A stretch of 64,000 bases of DNA, from positions 62,001 to 126,000 of the forward strand of contig JBFMAI010000008.1 of assembly GCA_040755725.1 (NCBI GenBank), given 5' to 3'. A program made the translations under genes and the position numbers. Positions 50,006 through 58,941 of the stretch are shown in pieces (the stretch's first letter is position 1; each line of letters opens with the position of its first letter). Below the pieces are notes generated by a model. It was not told the origin of the DNA, searched no databases, and saw only the letters and a list, made by a program, of their open reading frames with translations. This stretch comes from JBFMAI01 sp040755725. Its GTDB lineage: Bacteria > Planctomycetota > Phycisphaerae > UBA1845 > Fen-1342.

Positions 50006-50854
50006 ATGAGCCTGTCTTTCGAGCAGATTCACCCAGTCATCGTCACCGCGCCGACCGCTCGCAACGGCATCACGTTGCTCCAGCGGCTGCTGAACTCGAG
50101 CCGGCAGATCATCGTCTACGGCGAGAACAAGCACTTCTGCGAGCTGATGACCACGGCGGTGTTCTGCGCGAACCACGCCCATGTGGCCGCGCATGACCAG
50201 ATTGAGCGCACGCGCCAGCGCTTTCTCAGTGAAACGACGGAGTTCTGGTCGAGCAGCTTGTGGCCCGACACCCTCATGTACTTGCAGCAGGCCGTGAAAA
50301 CCTTCCGCACGTTCGTCCATTTCTACCAGGGCTGCTCGGAGCAGTACGGCTTTCGGCGTTGGGGCATCAAGCACCCCTTCAGCAACATAAAGGTCTTCGA
50401 CCAGTTCTATGAGCTCCTGCCGACGGCCCGCTACATCTACATCTACCGCAACCTGTTCGACGTGGCCCGCTCCTCCAAGGCCCGCAAGTTCGCCAAGACG
50501 CCACAGGACTTCGCCGCCCTGGCCACGGCCTGGTCGGACAGCGTGCGCGTCCTGCGCCGCAGCCGGGCCGACAATCTGCTGGTCATCAAGTATGAAGAGC
50601 TGCTCAGCCAGCCGGCGGACTGGATCGCGCGGATTGAGCAGTTCACTGGGATCCAGGGGATCAAGCCGGAGGTGATGAATAAGAAGTTCAACACGTTCCG
50701 CGGGGAAACGAAGAACGGCCATTCGCCGACGGAGTACATCGAGCCCGCGGCACTCACCGACCAGGAACGCGGGAACCTGTGCCAATACGCGGCCGAGATG
50801 CTGGCCGCGGAGAACTACACCGACAACACCGCCCTTGAGCCGGCGTTGGTGTAA
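50006..50854 (+). CDS. Sulfotransferase family protein (282 aa)
   Basis: Transfers a sulfate group from PAPS. APTARNGITLLQRLLN near the N-terminus is the 5'-phosphosulfate-binding loop and YIYRNLFDVARSSKARK the 3'-phosphate-binding region with the conserved Arg and Ser; LLVIKYEELLSQP is the following family segment. Start at ATG 50006 fits the loop at residue 12. Substrate unknown, perhaps cell-surface polysaccharide or lipid. Convergent with gyrB; not part of an obvious operon. Confidence 0.9.
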   Translation: MSLSFEQIHPVIVTAPTARNGITLLQRLLNSSRQIIVYGENKHFCELMTTAVFCANHAHVAAHDQIERTRQRFLSETTEFWSSSLWPDTLMYLQQAVKTFRTFVHFYQGCSEQYGFRRWGIKHPFSNIKVFDQFYELLPTARYIYIYRNLFDVARSSKARKFAKTPQDFAALATAWSDSVRVLRRSRADNLLVIKYEELLSQPADWIARIEQFTGIQGIKPEVMNKKFNTFRGETKNGHSPTEYIEPAALTDQERGNLCQYAAEMLAAENYTDNTALEPALV

Positions 50855-50890
50855 CGCGGGACAGAATCAACGGCGCGCAGGCGCGGCGTT

Positions 50891-53335
50891 TCACACGTCC
50901 AGGTTCTTCACATGGATCGCGTTGCGCTCGATGAAATCCTTGCGCCGCTCGACATTCTCCCCCATCAGAATGCTGAAGATGCGGTCGGCCTCGGCGGCGT
51001 CGATGTCGGCCTGCTCCGGGTCGTCGCTCTCCCCCACGATCACCTTGCGTAAGACCCGTCGGGCCGGGTCCATCGTGGTCTCCCAGAGCTCCTCCTTGTT
51101 CATCTCGCCCAGGCCCTTGAAACGCTTGATCTCCCAGCCGCGGCCGCCAATGGCCCGGATGCCCTCGGGCAACTCGCTCAGGTTCTCCAGCTCGCGGACC
51201 TCGCCGCCCGTGGTGCGCAGCACGAACACGGCGGGGCTCAGCTCGCCCGTCACCAGTTCCTCCCGCCGCAGGAACAGGTCGCCGACTTCGCAGCCGAACT
51301 CCGGCAGCCGGGCAAGGCAGCGCTGAAGCTGCTGGGCCTCGCCCAATTCCTGGCGTACCAGGGTCACCCCGCGCGCCGCCGCCTCGGCCCGCACGCGTTC
51401 CAACTCTCCGGCGTCGAAGCAGTAATGCTCCTCGGTGGGGCCGACCGCGCGAAAGAGGGGCAGCCGGCCGTCGGGCGTGCGGCGCTCGACGAAGGGCCGC
51501 AGCAACACGCCGCGCCGGGCGAGAATGCGCCCCTGCCGGCTGATGTCATCGACCAGCCGTTGCAACTCGCGGAGCTCGCCGCCGCGTAAGGTGCGCGGGT
51601 TGGCGGCGGGGCGGCGGAGGTCCAGCTCGCTGTGCTCCAGGCCGAGCTTGGTCAGGTGCTCGTGCAGGGCCCGCTCATCCGTCAGGTAGTGCCGCGTCTT
51701 GCCCTTGCTGGCCAGAAAGAGCGGCGGCTGGGCAATGTAGATCACGCCCTGGTCGATCAAGGGCCGCAGGTGGCGGAACAGGAAGGTCAGCAGCAACGTC
51801 CGAATGTGCGAGCCGTCCACGTCGGCATCGGTCATCAGCACGATGCGCCCGTACCGCAGCTTGGACAGGTCGAACTCCTCCTCGCCGATGCCCGTGCCGA
51901 TGGCCTTGATGATCTCGAGGATTTCCTCGTGACTGAGCACCTTGTGCAACCGGGCCTTCTCGACGTTGAGGATCTTGCCGCGGATCGGCAGGATCGCCTG
52001 CGTCTTGGCGTCGCGGTAACCCTTGGCGGAGCCGGCGGCCGAATCGCCCTCCACGATGAACAGCTCGGTTTCCTCGACCTTGCGACTCGAGCAGTCCACC
52101 AGCTTGCGCGACAGGCCGCTGCCGGCGATGGCGCTCTTGCGGGCCGTCTCGCGGGCCTTGCGGGCCGCTTCCCGGGCCAGGGCCGCCTGGACGGCCTTGC
52201 CGACGATGCGTTTGGCCTCGGCCGGGTGCTCCTCCAGGTAGTTGCCGAGCATCTCGTTGACGGTGGTCTCGACGAACGTCCCGACCTCGCTGTTGCCGAG
52301 CTTGGTCTTGGTCTGCCCCTCGAACTGCGGCTCGGGCACCATCACTGAGACGATCGCCGTCAGGCCCTCGCGCACGTCGTCGCCGGCCGGGGTGGGGTCG
52401 TTCGCTTTGAGCAGGTTGTTCTTGCGGGCATAGGCGTTGACGGTGCGGGTGAGCGCGGTGCGGAAGCCGGACAGGTGCGTGCCCCCCTCGACCGTGTTGA
52501 TGTTGTTGACGAAGGACAGCGTGCTCTCGCTGTACTGGTCGGTGTACTGGAGCGCCACCTCCGCGATCAGCCGCTGCGTCGGGTCCTCCTGCCGGAAGTA
52601 CACCGGGGGAGTATGCAGCGGCGCGCGCCCCTCGTTGAGGTGCTCCACGAACTCCCGCAAGCCGTGGTCGAAGCGGAACGTCTCTGCCCGCCCATCGCGC
52701 TCATCGTAGATCTCGATCGTCAGCCCGGAGTTCAGATAGGCCAGCTCGCGCAGCCGGCGCGAGAGCGCATCGTAACTGAACTCCAACTCGCGGAAGATCT
52801 CGGCGTCGGGCTTGAAGTGGATGAGCGTCCCCGTCTTGTCGGCGGGGCCGGCGGCCTCCAGCGGGGAGACGGTCTTGCCGCGCTGAAACGATATGGTCCA
52901 CACGCGGCCGTCGCGCTGCGTGCGGGCCCGCAGCCATTCCGACAGGGCGTTGACCACGCTGACGCCGACGCCGTGCAACCCCCCCGACACCTTGTACGAG
53001 TCGCGGTCGAACTTGGCCCCGGCCCCCAGCCGTGTCAGGCACAGCTCGATGGCCGACATGCCGTATTCTTCCTTGATCCCCACCGGGAACCCGCGACCGT
53101 CGTCCTCCACACTGATGCTGCCGTCGGCGTAGATGACGACGGCGATACGCTGGCAGGCGCCGGCCATCGCCTCGTCGATCGAATTGTCCACCACCTCGTA
53201 TACCAGGTGATGCAGGCCCCGCAGCCCCGTGTCGCCGATGTACATGCTGGGACGCTTGCGCACGTGCTCGGTGCCCTCGAGCACCTGCACCTTGCTCTCG
53301 TCGTAGTTCGATGATGTGGAAGGCGCCACGGTCAC
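50891..53335 (-). CDS. gyrB: DNA gyrase subunit B (814 aa)
   Basis: Type II topoisomerase ATPase subunit. The N-terminal GHKL ATPase shows EVVDNSIDEAMAG, VEDDGRGFPVGI and GGLHGVGVSVVNALS; the TOPRIM domain has EGDSAAGSAKG, PIRGKILNVEKA and TDADVDGSHIRTLLL; the C-terminal QIKRFKGLGEMN-type region (EIKRFKGLGEMNKEELWETTM) fits GyrB rather than ParE. An insertion relative to the E. coli order around residues 560-700 is like that of other planctomycetes. Start GTG 53335, three bases after the DUF721 gene stop. gyrA is not in the window. Confidence 0.95.
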   Translation of the reverse strand: MTVAPSTSSNYDESKVQVLEGTEHVRKRPSMYIGDTGLRGLHHLVYEVVDNSIDEAMAGACQRIAVVIYADGSISVEDDGRGFPVGIKEEYGMSAIELCLTRLGAGAKFDRDSYKVSGGLHGVGVSVVNALSEWLRARTQRDGRVWTISFQRGKTVSPLEAAGPADKTGTLIHFKPDAEIFRELEFSYDALSRRLRELAYLNSGLTIEIYDERDGRAETFRFDHGLREFVEHLNEGRAPLHTPPVYFRQEDPTQRLIAEVALQYTDQYSESTLSFVNNINTVEGGTHLSGFRTALTRTVNAYARKNNLLKANDPTPAGDDVREGLTAIVSVMVPEPQFEGQTKTKLGNSEVGTFVETTVNEMLGNYLEEHPAEAKRIVGKAVQAALAREAARKARETARKSAIAGSGLSRKLVDCSSRKVEETELFIVEGDSAAGSAKGYRDAKTQAILPIRGKILNVEKARLHKVLSHEEILEIIKAIGTGIGEEEFDLSKLRYGRIVLMTDADVDGSHIRTLLLTFLFRHLRPLIDQGVIYIAQPPLFLASKGKTRHYLTDERALHEHLTKLGLEHSELDLRRPAANPRTLRGGELRELQRLVDDISRQGRILARRGVLLRPFVERRTPDGRLPLFRAVGPTEEHYCFDAGELERVRAEAAARGVTLVRQELGEAQQLQRCLARLPEFGCEVGDLFLRREELVTGELSPAVFVLRTTGGEVRELENLSELPEGIRAIGGRGWEIKRFKGLGEMNKEELWETTMDPARRVLRKVIVGESDDPEQADIDAAEADRIFSILMGENVERRKDFIERNAIHVKNLDV

Positions 53336-53338
53336 GCT

Positions 53339-53710
53339 TCACTCCACCGCAGGGGCCGCCGCCACCACGAACCGCAGCCGGCGCACGCCCCGCACCAGCG
53401 CCCGCAGCCGCCGCTCCAGGGCCGCCTGCTGGCGGCGCAACGCGAAGGCCAACTCAGCGTCCGCGACCGCCACCCGCAGCACGTCGCCGTACACCCGGTC
53501 CACCGCGGTGCGCTCCAGCCAGGCGGGCGCCGCGAGCCGCTGCCACGCGGCCACTCCGTCCGCGCGTCGCCGCCAGTCGCGCGCCGCGCGGGCCACCACC
53601 GCCGCCGCCGGACTGAGCGCCCGGTCGGCCCGCGGGGCGGCTTCGCCCAGGGTCCGCGGCGTCCAGCGCCGGCGTCCCGCGCGGAGCCGGTCATACTCGT
53701 TCGCGTCCAC
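53339..53710 (-). CDS. DUF721/DciA-like protein (123 aa)
   Basis: Small DUF721 protein located between dnaN and gyrB, the place where the DnaB loader DciA is often found. The recognisable part is WLERTAVDRVYGDVLRVAVADAELAFALRRQQAALERRLR, typical of DUF721 with a helical C-terminal half. GTG start at 53710. It may recruit the replicative helicase, by analogy with DciA, but the identity rests on position and pattern only. Confidence 0.75.
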   Translation of the reverse strand: MDANEYDRLRAGRRRWTPRTLGEAAPRADRALSPAAAVVARAARDWRRRADGVAAWQRLAAPAWLERTAVDRVYGDVLRVAVADAELAFALRRQQAALERRLRALVRGVRRLRFVVAAAPAVE

Positions 53711-53739
53711 CGCCTATGCGACTCCTGCTCCGCTGTCCG

Positions 53740-54852
53740 TTAGAGCGACACCGGCATGACCACGTAGAGGAACTCATTCTTGTCCTCGCCGAACAAGACG
53801 CCCGGCCGGAAGCCGTCGTGCATTTCCAGCCGGACGGTCTCGTACGACAGGGCCTTCAGGGCATCGTTCACGAAGCCGGGGTTGAAGGCGATCTCGACCG
53901 GCTCGCCGTGGAACTCGACCGGCAGCTCGACGCGGGCCTCGCCCTGCTCCACCGAGTGGGCCGTGATCACGAGCTGATCGCCGGCAAAGGACAGCTTCAC
54001 GGCGCGGGCATCGTCGCTGGTGAGCAGGGCGGCGCGCTTGATCGCGCCGTGCAACTCGAGGCGGTCCAGCAGGGCCCACTTGTCGTTGTCCCGCGGAATC
54101 ACGGCCTCGTACTTGGGGAAAGTGCCTTCGACCAGCACGCTGCACAGCGTCCGCATCCCGCTCCGCAGCAGGACCTGATTGGGGTGCATGCTGACTTCGA
54201 CCGTCCAGTCCCCGTCGGTCCGCTCCCCGCCGAAGATGCGCTCAAACACGTTCATCGCCTTGGCCGGGACGATGGCCTCGAAATCGCCGGCCGAGGCCGC
54301 GGTGATGCCCCCGCCCGCGCGGGCCAGCCGACGACCGTCGGTGGCCACCAGGAACAAGCGCTTGCCGCGCTTCTCCCACAGCACGCCGTTGATGGCGTAA
54401 CGACTGGTCTCGCGGGCGGCGGCGTACGCGGTCTGCGTGATCATCCGCCACAACTGGTTGCCCACCACGGAGAAATCCGGCTCATCCTCGAATTTGGGGA
54501 CCTGCGGGAAATCGGCCGCGGACTGCACGAAGATCTTGAACTCGCTGGCCGCGCCGCGCACGACGCAGTGGCGGGCGTCGGCCTGCACGCTGATCTCCGC
54601 GTCGGGCATCTCGCGGACAATGCTCAGCAGGCGCTCCGCGGACACGACGGTCTCCCCCGCCTCGTCCACGGTGAAACAGCTCACGCCGGCCCGCAGCCCC
54701 ACTTCGCCGTCCGTCGCGGTCAGCTCGACGGACTCGCCCTCGGTGGCGATGCGTACGCAGCCCAGGATCGGCTTTGTCGTGCGACCGCCGGCCACGGCCG
54801 CCACGCCCACTAGTGCGTCCAAGAACTCCTGACGGGGTAGCCTCGTTTTCAT
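53740..54852 (-). CDS. dnaN: DNA polymerase III sliding clamp, beta subunit (370 aa)
   Basis: Ring-shaped processivity clamp. Three repeats are visible: MKTRLPRQEFLDALVGVAAV, the central WRMITQTAYAAARETSRYAINGVLWE with LFLVATDGRRLA, and FNPGFVNDALKAL with YVVMPVSL at the end, the typical C-terminal MPMRL-like tail. Start at ATG 54852 matches the family N-terminus; ATG 54861 is also possible. Followed 29 bases downstream by the DUF721 gene. dnaA and recF are not adjacent in the window. Confidence 0.95.
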   Translation of the reverse strand: MKTRLPRQEFLDALVGVAAVAGGRTTKPILGCVRIATEGESVELTATDGEVGLRAGVSCFTVDEAGETVVSAERLLSIVREMPDAEISVQADARHCVVRGAASEFKIFVQSAADFPQVPKFEDEPDFSVVGNQLWRMITQTAYAAARETSRYAINGVLWEKRGKRLFLVATDGRRLARAGGGITAASAGDFEAIVPAKAMNVFERIFGGERTDGDWTVEVSMHPNQVLLRSGMRTLCSVLVEGTFPKYEAVIPRDNDKWALLDRLELHGAIKRAALLTSDDARAVKLSFAGDQLVITAHSVEQGEARVELPVEFHGEPVEIAFNPGFVNDALKALSYETVRLEMHDGFRPGVLFGEDKNEFLYVVMPVSL

Positions 54853-54861
54853 GCTCGCCAT

Positions 54862-55534
54862 CCGTCCTTGCCCGGCCCCGGGGACCGCTCGTCCTCCAGC
54901 CGGTACGTGCCCTCTCCGCCGGCCCGCCGATCGGCCCCCGGTCGGTCCGCCAACCACCGTGACCGCGAACTTCGCGAAAACCGCGCAACCAAGACCACTC
55001 GGTCGGCGACAACCGCCGGACCGGACGAACCCAGTCCGCATATATTTACCCAAAGTCGGGGACATCCGCCAGTTCCCTCCAGTGGCTGATTTGCCAGCGT
55101 CGCCCCGGGGCGCCCGGGCCGATTCGTGGCCCTGGCGGCAGCGGGGGCTTACTGCCGGGGGGCGCCAGCGAGCCGATTTCGTCTGCGTCGCAGCGCCGCG
55201 AGCACGCGGCGCGGACCATGCCCCGTCAGCGGAGCCTCATGCTTCGCGACCGATAACGCCAGGAGCGGAGCCGGCTTCAATCCGCCCATCTTATCACGCG
55301 CATTCACCCCAAATTGCCACAGCGTTGCCACACGCTCCCGAACGTTTCCTAGACTACCCTTGGGCACCCGCTTGGGCCCCGGGAACGGCCTTTGTCCCCA
55401 CGAACCGGCGTGCGGTTGAGCCGTCCCCTGAGTCCATGTTGGCGACCGGGCCGGGACGCCGTTATCGACCCCGGCGTCCGGTCCCTCGCGGGCTGCCTGC
55501 TTCATCGCCGCACGACTGGATCGGAGATCGAGCC
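54862..55534. other. Spacer upstream of dnaN without a recognised gene
   Basis: About 670 bases between divergent genes. It contains one AT-richer patch near 55040-55055 (CATATATTTACCC) and several GC-rich palindromes, but I find no TTATCCACA-type DnaA box, so I do not call it an origin. Frames that look open on both strands have no protein-like sequence. Confidence 0.55.
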
Positions 55535-55963
55535 ATGGAGGACTGGAAAAGACGGTTTGCCGAACGGCTCAGCGAGGTGCAGTTGCGTTGGGCCGCTCAG
55601 TTTGACGAGGCCGTGGACAACGCGGTCGTCCCCGTGTTCAACGAGATGACGGCGTTCCTGCGCGACAACGGGGTGCAGACGGCGATTCCGCTGCATGACA
55701 AGGGGCGGCGCTCGTTCAAGTTCGAGTTGGCCGAGGATGCGTACCTGCTGCTGATCTTTCGGGCCCGCGCGGTCGGCGAGTTCGAGCTGAGCCGCGAGGT
55801 CTTCGTCCTGGGCTGCGAGCCGCAGGTCCGCCGGAGCACCGAGCGGGTCTCCAGCCTGACGGAGAAGTGGGTCCGCAAGGAGTTCCAGTCGGCGCTGGAC
55901 GCGTTCGTCGAGCAGCTTGACGAGGCGCCGGTGGCGGCGGAAGCGGAGGTCGCGGTCGTCTGA
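55535..55963 (+). CDS. Conserved-looking protein of unknown function (142 aa)
   Basis: Starts at ATG 55535 behind GATCGGAG. Helical N-terminus (WKRRFAERLSEVQLRWAAQFDEAVDNAV) and a mixed C-terminal half (ELAEDAYLLLIFRARAVGEFELSREVFVLG) ending in an acidic tail. No family recognised. The real start is chosen because upstream of it the open frame is low-complexity and shadowed. Located between dnaN and the tRNA gene. Confidence 0.7.
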   Translation: MEDWKRRFAERLSEVQLRWAAQFDEAVDNAVVPVFNEMTAFLRDNGVQTAIPLHDKGRRSFKFELAEDAYLLLIFRARAVGEFELSREVFVLGCEPQVRRSTERVSSLTEKWVRKEFQSALDAFVEQLDEAPVAAEAEVAVV

Positions 55964-56190
55964 CGACCCTCGCGCTCTCGTGACGCGGAGCGCGAAGAGG
56001 CAACCGTCAAGCCGCGAAGGGCGCCAGGGGCACCGGCAGAGCGTGGCCGCAACGCACCGGGACTGCCGCGCCGTGGGGGAACGGCGCCGGCGCGCGGGGG
56101 CCTACGGGGGGAACGACGTCAGCAACGAGGGGAACACACATTGCGCCCGCCCATGGTGCGTACGGGGGCCCCACCCGCGTAAACGATCAA

Positions 56191-56275
56191 TGCGGCTGAC
56201 TGGAGTCGAACCAGCACGGGCTTATCGCCCACAAGGACCTGAACCTTGCGCGTCTGCCAATTCCGCCACAGCCGC
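56191..56275 (-). tRNA. tRNA-Leu (anticodon CAG)
   Basis: On the minus strand GCGGCTG pairs with CAGCCGC as acceptor stem; D arm GGCGGAATTGGCAGACGC; anticodon stem CAAGG/CCTTG with loop TTCAGGT, giving CAG, which reads CTG; long variable arm (class II) TGGGCGATAAGCCCG; T arm GGTTCGACTCC. The discriminator base is A; CCA is not encoded. Confidence 0.93.
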
Positions 56276-56397
56276 AATGTAGGGGCCGCGCGACCGGGGG
56301 CATTGCCTTCCGACCGCAGCACTACCATCATACGACGAGGCCCCGGGGCGTCAAGCGTAAGGCCGAGCCGCCCGGGGCGGACAGGGCAGCGTCATCC

Positions 56398-57588
56398 ATG
56401 ACCCAGAGCACGCACAGCGGGTTATTCCGCCTGCGACCCGATCGCAGCCGCCGCGTGGTGGTCACGGGGCAGGTCGGCGTCGACAAGAAGCCGTTCATCG
56501 AGCTGGTGGCCCAGCGGGCCGAGGCCCGCGGGCACTCCGTCCGCCGCTTCCACGTCGGCGACCTCATGTACGCCGAGGCCCGCGATATCCGGCCCGGCCG
56601 CATCCTCGACCTGCCGCTGGCGCGGCTGGCGGCGTTGCGGCGGTCGGTGTTTAAGGACATCCTGGCGGAGGTGGACCGGCACGACACGGTCATCGTCAAC
56701 ACGCACGCGTCGTTCCGTTGGAAGCACGGGCTGTTCCCTGCGTTCGATCACGACCAGATGCTGGCGCTCGACGCGGACATCTACATCACACTGGTTGACA
56801 ACGTCGACGCCGTCCACGAGCGGCTGTCGCGCGAGCACGACGTGCCGCACTCGCTCAAGGACATCCTGGTGTGGCGCGAGGAGGAGATCCTGGCGACGGA
56901 GGTCCTGGCCAGCGCGGTGCGCGGGCACGGGTGCTTCTTCGTGTTCGCGCGCGGCAGCGGGGACCACGCGGCGGAATCGCTGTACCGGCTGATCTTCCGC
57001 CCGCAGACCAAGCGGGTTTATCCGTCGTTCCCGATGACGCACGTGATGGACATGCCGGCGACGCTGGCGCAGATCGACGCCTTTCGCGCGACACTGGCCG
57101 AGCATTTCATCACCTTCGACCCGGGCGACATGGACGAAAAGCGGCTGCTGTCGCTCGCGGCGGCCGCCGCCGAGCGGGGGCAATCCACCTTCGCGGTGGC
57201 CGTCCACGGGCGGCCGGTGGAGTTCGACGTGGCGGAACTGACGCGGATCGCCCGCGACATCGACGCGCAGATTTACGCCCGCGACTTCAAGCTCATCGAC
57301 CAGTCGGACATGATCGTGAGCTTCATCCCGGAACTGCCGGGCGGCAAGCCGGGCCTGTCGTCCGGCGTCGAGCGGGAGCTCCAGCACGCGTTCGAGGGCA
57401 CCAAAGAGGTGTTCGTGATCTGGCAGCCCAAGGTGGAGCCGTCGCCGTTCGTCACGGAGACCGCCACGCGCGTGTACGCGTCGGTGGAAGAGGCCCTGGC
57501 GGACTTCCAGGCCCGCGGCTACATCGCGAGCTACCAGAAGCCGCTGTTCGAAATCGTCGAGCCGCGCCCGGGCGGCCGCTTCGGTTGA
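56398..57588 (+). CDS. P-loop NTPase-like, adenylate-kinase-like protein (396 aa)
   Basis: The N-terminus VVVTGQVGVDKKPFIELVAQ resembles a Walker A but has GQVGVDKK in place of GxxxxGK(S/T). The subsequent DRHDTVIVNTHASFRWKHGLFPAF and ITLVDNVDAVHERLSREHDVP look like a nucleoside-monophosphate kinase fold. The C-terminal 180 residues are additional and contain DQSDMIVSFIPELPGGKPGLSSGVERELQ, which looks like a second nucleotide-related domain. ATG at 56398; flanked upstream by the minus-strand tRNA gene. Possibly a planctomycete-specific kinase-like protein of unknown substrate. Confidence 0.7.
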   Translation: MTQSTHSGLFRLRPDRSRRVVVTGQVGVDKKPFIELVAQRAEARGHSVRRFHVGDLMYAEARDIRPGRILDLPLARLAALRRSVFKDILAEVDRHDTVIVNTHASFRWKHGLFPAFDHDQMLALDADIYITLVDNVDAVHERLSREHDVPHSLKDILVWREEEILATEVLASAVRGHGCFFVFARGSGDHAAESLYRLIFRPQTKRVYPSFPMTHVMDMPATLAQIDAFRATLAEHFITFDPGDMDEKRLLSLAAAAAERGQSTFAVAVHGRPVEFDVAELTRIARDIDAQIYARDFKLIDQSDMIVSFIPELPGGKPGLSSGVERELQHAFEGTKEVFVIWQPKVEPSPFVTETATRVYASVEEALADFQARGYIASYQKPLFEIVEPRPGGRFG

Positions 57589-57595
57589 ATGGTCG

Positions 57596-57700
57596 TGCGC
57601 AGTCCGGCGGTACTCCGGGAGGGCGATCCCGGCGCGCCGGGACCGGCGAGCCGCGGCCCGGCGGGCGCCTCGCCGTCCCGCGCCGCACATCCGCGCCTGG
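57596..57700. repeat. Family B-like GC-rich repeat upstream of gap
   Basis: Contains GCGAGCCGCGGCCCGGCGGG and GGAGGGCGATCCCGG, loosely related to family B. It lies in the 250-base spacer before gap. A TTGACA at 57736-57741 follows, with only a weak -10 (TATGGG about 22 bases further), so a promoter there is uncertain. Confidence 0.4.
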
Positions 57701-57837
57701 TGATTCAGTCGCGGGCACCCCGCCGGGGGCGCGGCTTGACAGCGCGCGGGCGTGGCCCAAAGCTATGGGGGTGGAATTCGGCCTGCTGACCGGCGACGGA
57801 TCGCCCCTCCGCGGACCTGTGGATCAAGGAGCAGCCA

Positions 57838-58857
57838 ATGGCAATTCGCGTGGGAATCAACGGCTTCGGTCGCATCGGGCGGCTCGTTGTCCGAGCCGGG
57901 ATGAAGGACAAGGCCATTCAGTTCGTGGGGGTGAACGATCTCGTCCCGCCCGACAACCTCGCCTACCTCTTCAAGTTCGACACGGTCCACAAGCGCTACG
58001 ACGGGTCCGTGAGCTGCACCGAGTCGTCGCTGAAGATCGACGGCCAGGAGATCCGGTGCTTCTCGGAGAAAGACCCGGCGGCGCTGCCGTGGAAGGACCT
58101 GAAGGTCGACTACGTGGTCGAATCGACCGGGCTGTTCACCACGAAGGACGGGGCGGGGAAGCACCTGGCGGGCGGGGCGAAGCGCGTCGTCATCTCGGCG
58201 CCGGCCAAGGACAAGGACATCCCCACGTTCGTCCTGGGCGTTAACGAGGAGAAGTACAACCCCAAGACGGACATGATCCTGTCCAACGCCAGTTGCACGA
58301 CGAACTGCCTGGCCCCGCTGGCCAAGATCGTTCACGATAACTTCGGAATTGAAGAGGGACTTATGACGACAGTCCACAGCCTCACGGCCACCCAGCCGTC
58401 CGTGGACGGGCCGTCGAAGAAGGACTTCCGTGGCGGTCGGGCCGCGAGCTGTAACATCATTCCGGCCAGCACCGGGGCGGCGAAAGCGGTTACGCTCTGC
58501 ATCCCGGAGCTGAAGGGCAAGCTCACGGGGATGGCATTCCGCATCCCGACAGCGAATGTGTCGGCGGTGGACCTGACCGTTCGCACCGTCAAGGAGACGT
58601 CGCTCGAGAAGATCGGGGCCGCCGTCAGGGCCGCCGCCGAGGGCAAAATGAAGGGCATCATGGGCTACACGGACGAGGACGTGGTGAGCTCCGACTTCAT
58701 AGGTTGCCCGTTGTCAAGCATTTACGACTCGAAGGCGTGCATCGAGCTGAACTCGCGGTTCTTCAAGCTCATCTCCTGGTACGACAACGAGTTCGGCTAT
58801 TCGTGCCGGGTCGTCGATCTGCTCAAGTTCATGGGCCGCAAGGACGGTTTGCTTTAG
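57838..58857 (+). CDS. gap: Glyceraldehyde-3-phosphate dehydrogenase (339 aa)
   Basis: Converts glyceraldehyde-3-phosphate to 1,3-bisphosphoglycerate with NAD. The Rossmann start VGINGFGRIGRLVVRAG, catalytic Cys153 in SNASCTTNCLAPLA and its partner His in HSLTATQ, and the phosphate-site KDFRGGRAASCNIIPAS are all normal; so is the WYDNEFGYSCRVVDL end. AAGGAG at 57826-57831 decides the start at 57838. First gene of the glycolytic set gap-pgk-rpe on the plus strand. Confidence 0.97.
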   Translation: MAIRVGINGFGRIGRLVVRAGMKDKAIQFVGVNDLVPPDNLAYLFKFDTVHKRYDGSVSCTESSLKIDGQEIRCFSEKDPAALPWKDLKVDYVVESTGLFTTKDGAGKHLAGGAKRVVISAPAKDKDIPTFVLGVNEEKYNPKTDMILSNASCTTNCLAPLAKIVHDNFGIEEGLMTTVHSLTATQPSVDGPSKKDFRGGRAASCNIIPASTGAAKAVTLCIPELKGKLTGMAFRIPTANVSAVDLTVRTVKETSLEKIGAAVRAAAEGKMKGIMGYTDEDVVSSDFIGCPLSSIYDSKACIELNSRFFKLISWYDNEFGYSCRVVDLLKFMGRKDGLL

Positions 58858-58941
58858 TCTCCTGTTCCTCTAACATATTGGTCTTGTCCGCGCGGCCCGT
58901 CCCTTCGGATGGGCCGCGTCTTGAACCAGGCAGGTGAGGCG

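Noticed and set aside
54862..55534. Replication origin upstream of dnaN
   Set aside because: The dnaN-dciA-gyrB cluster made this tempting, but I found no DnaA-box cluster and no dnaA; only one AT-richer patch.
57736..57769. Promoter TTGACA before gap
   Set aside because: The -35 is perfect but no -10 lies at 15-19 bases; the best is about 22 bases away.
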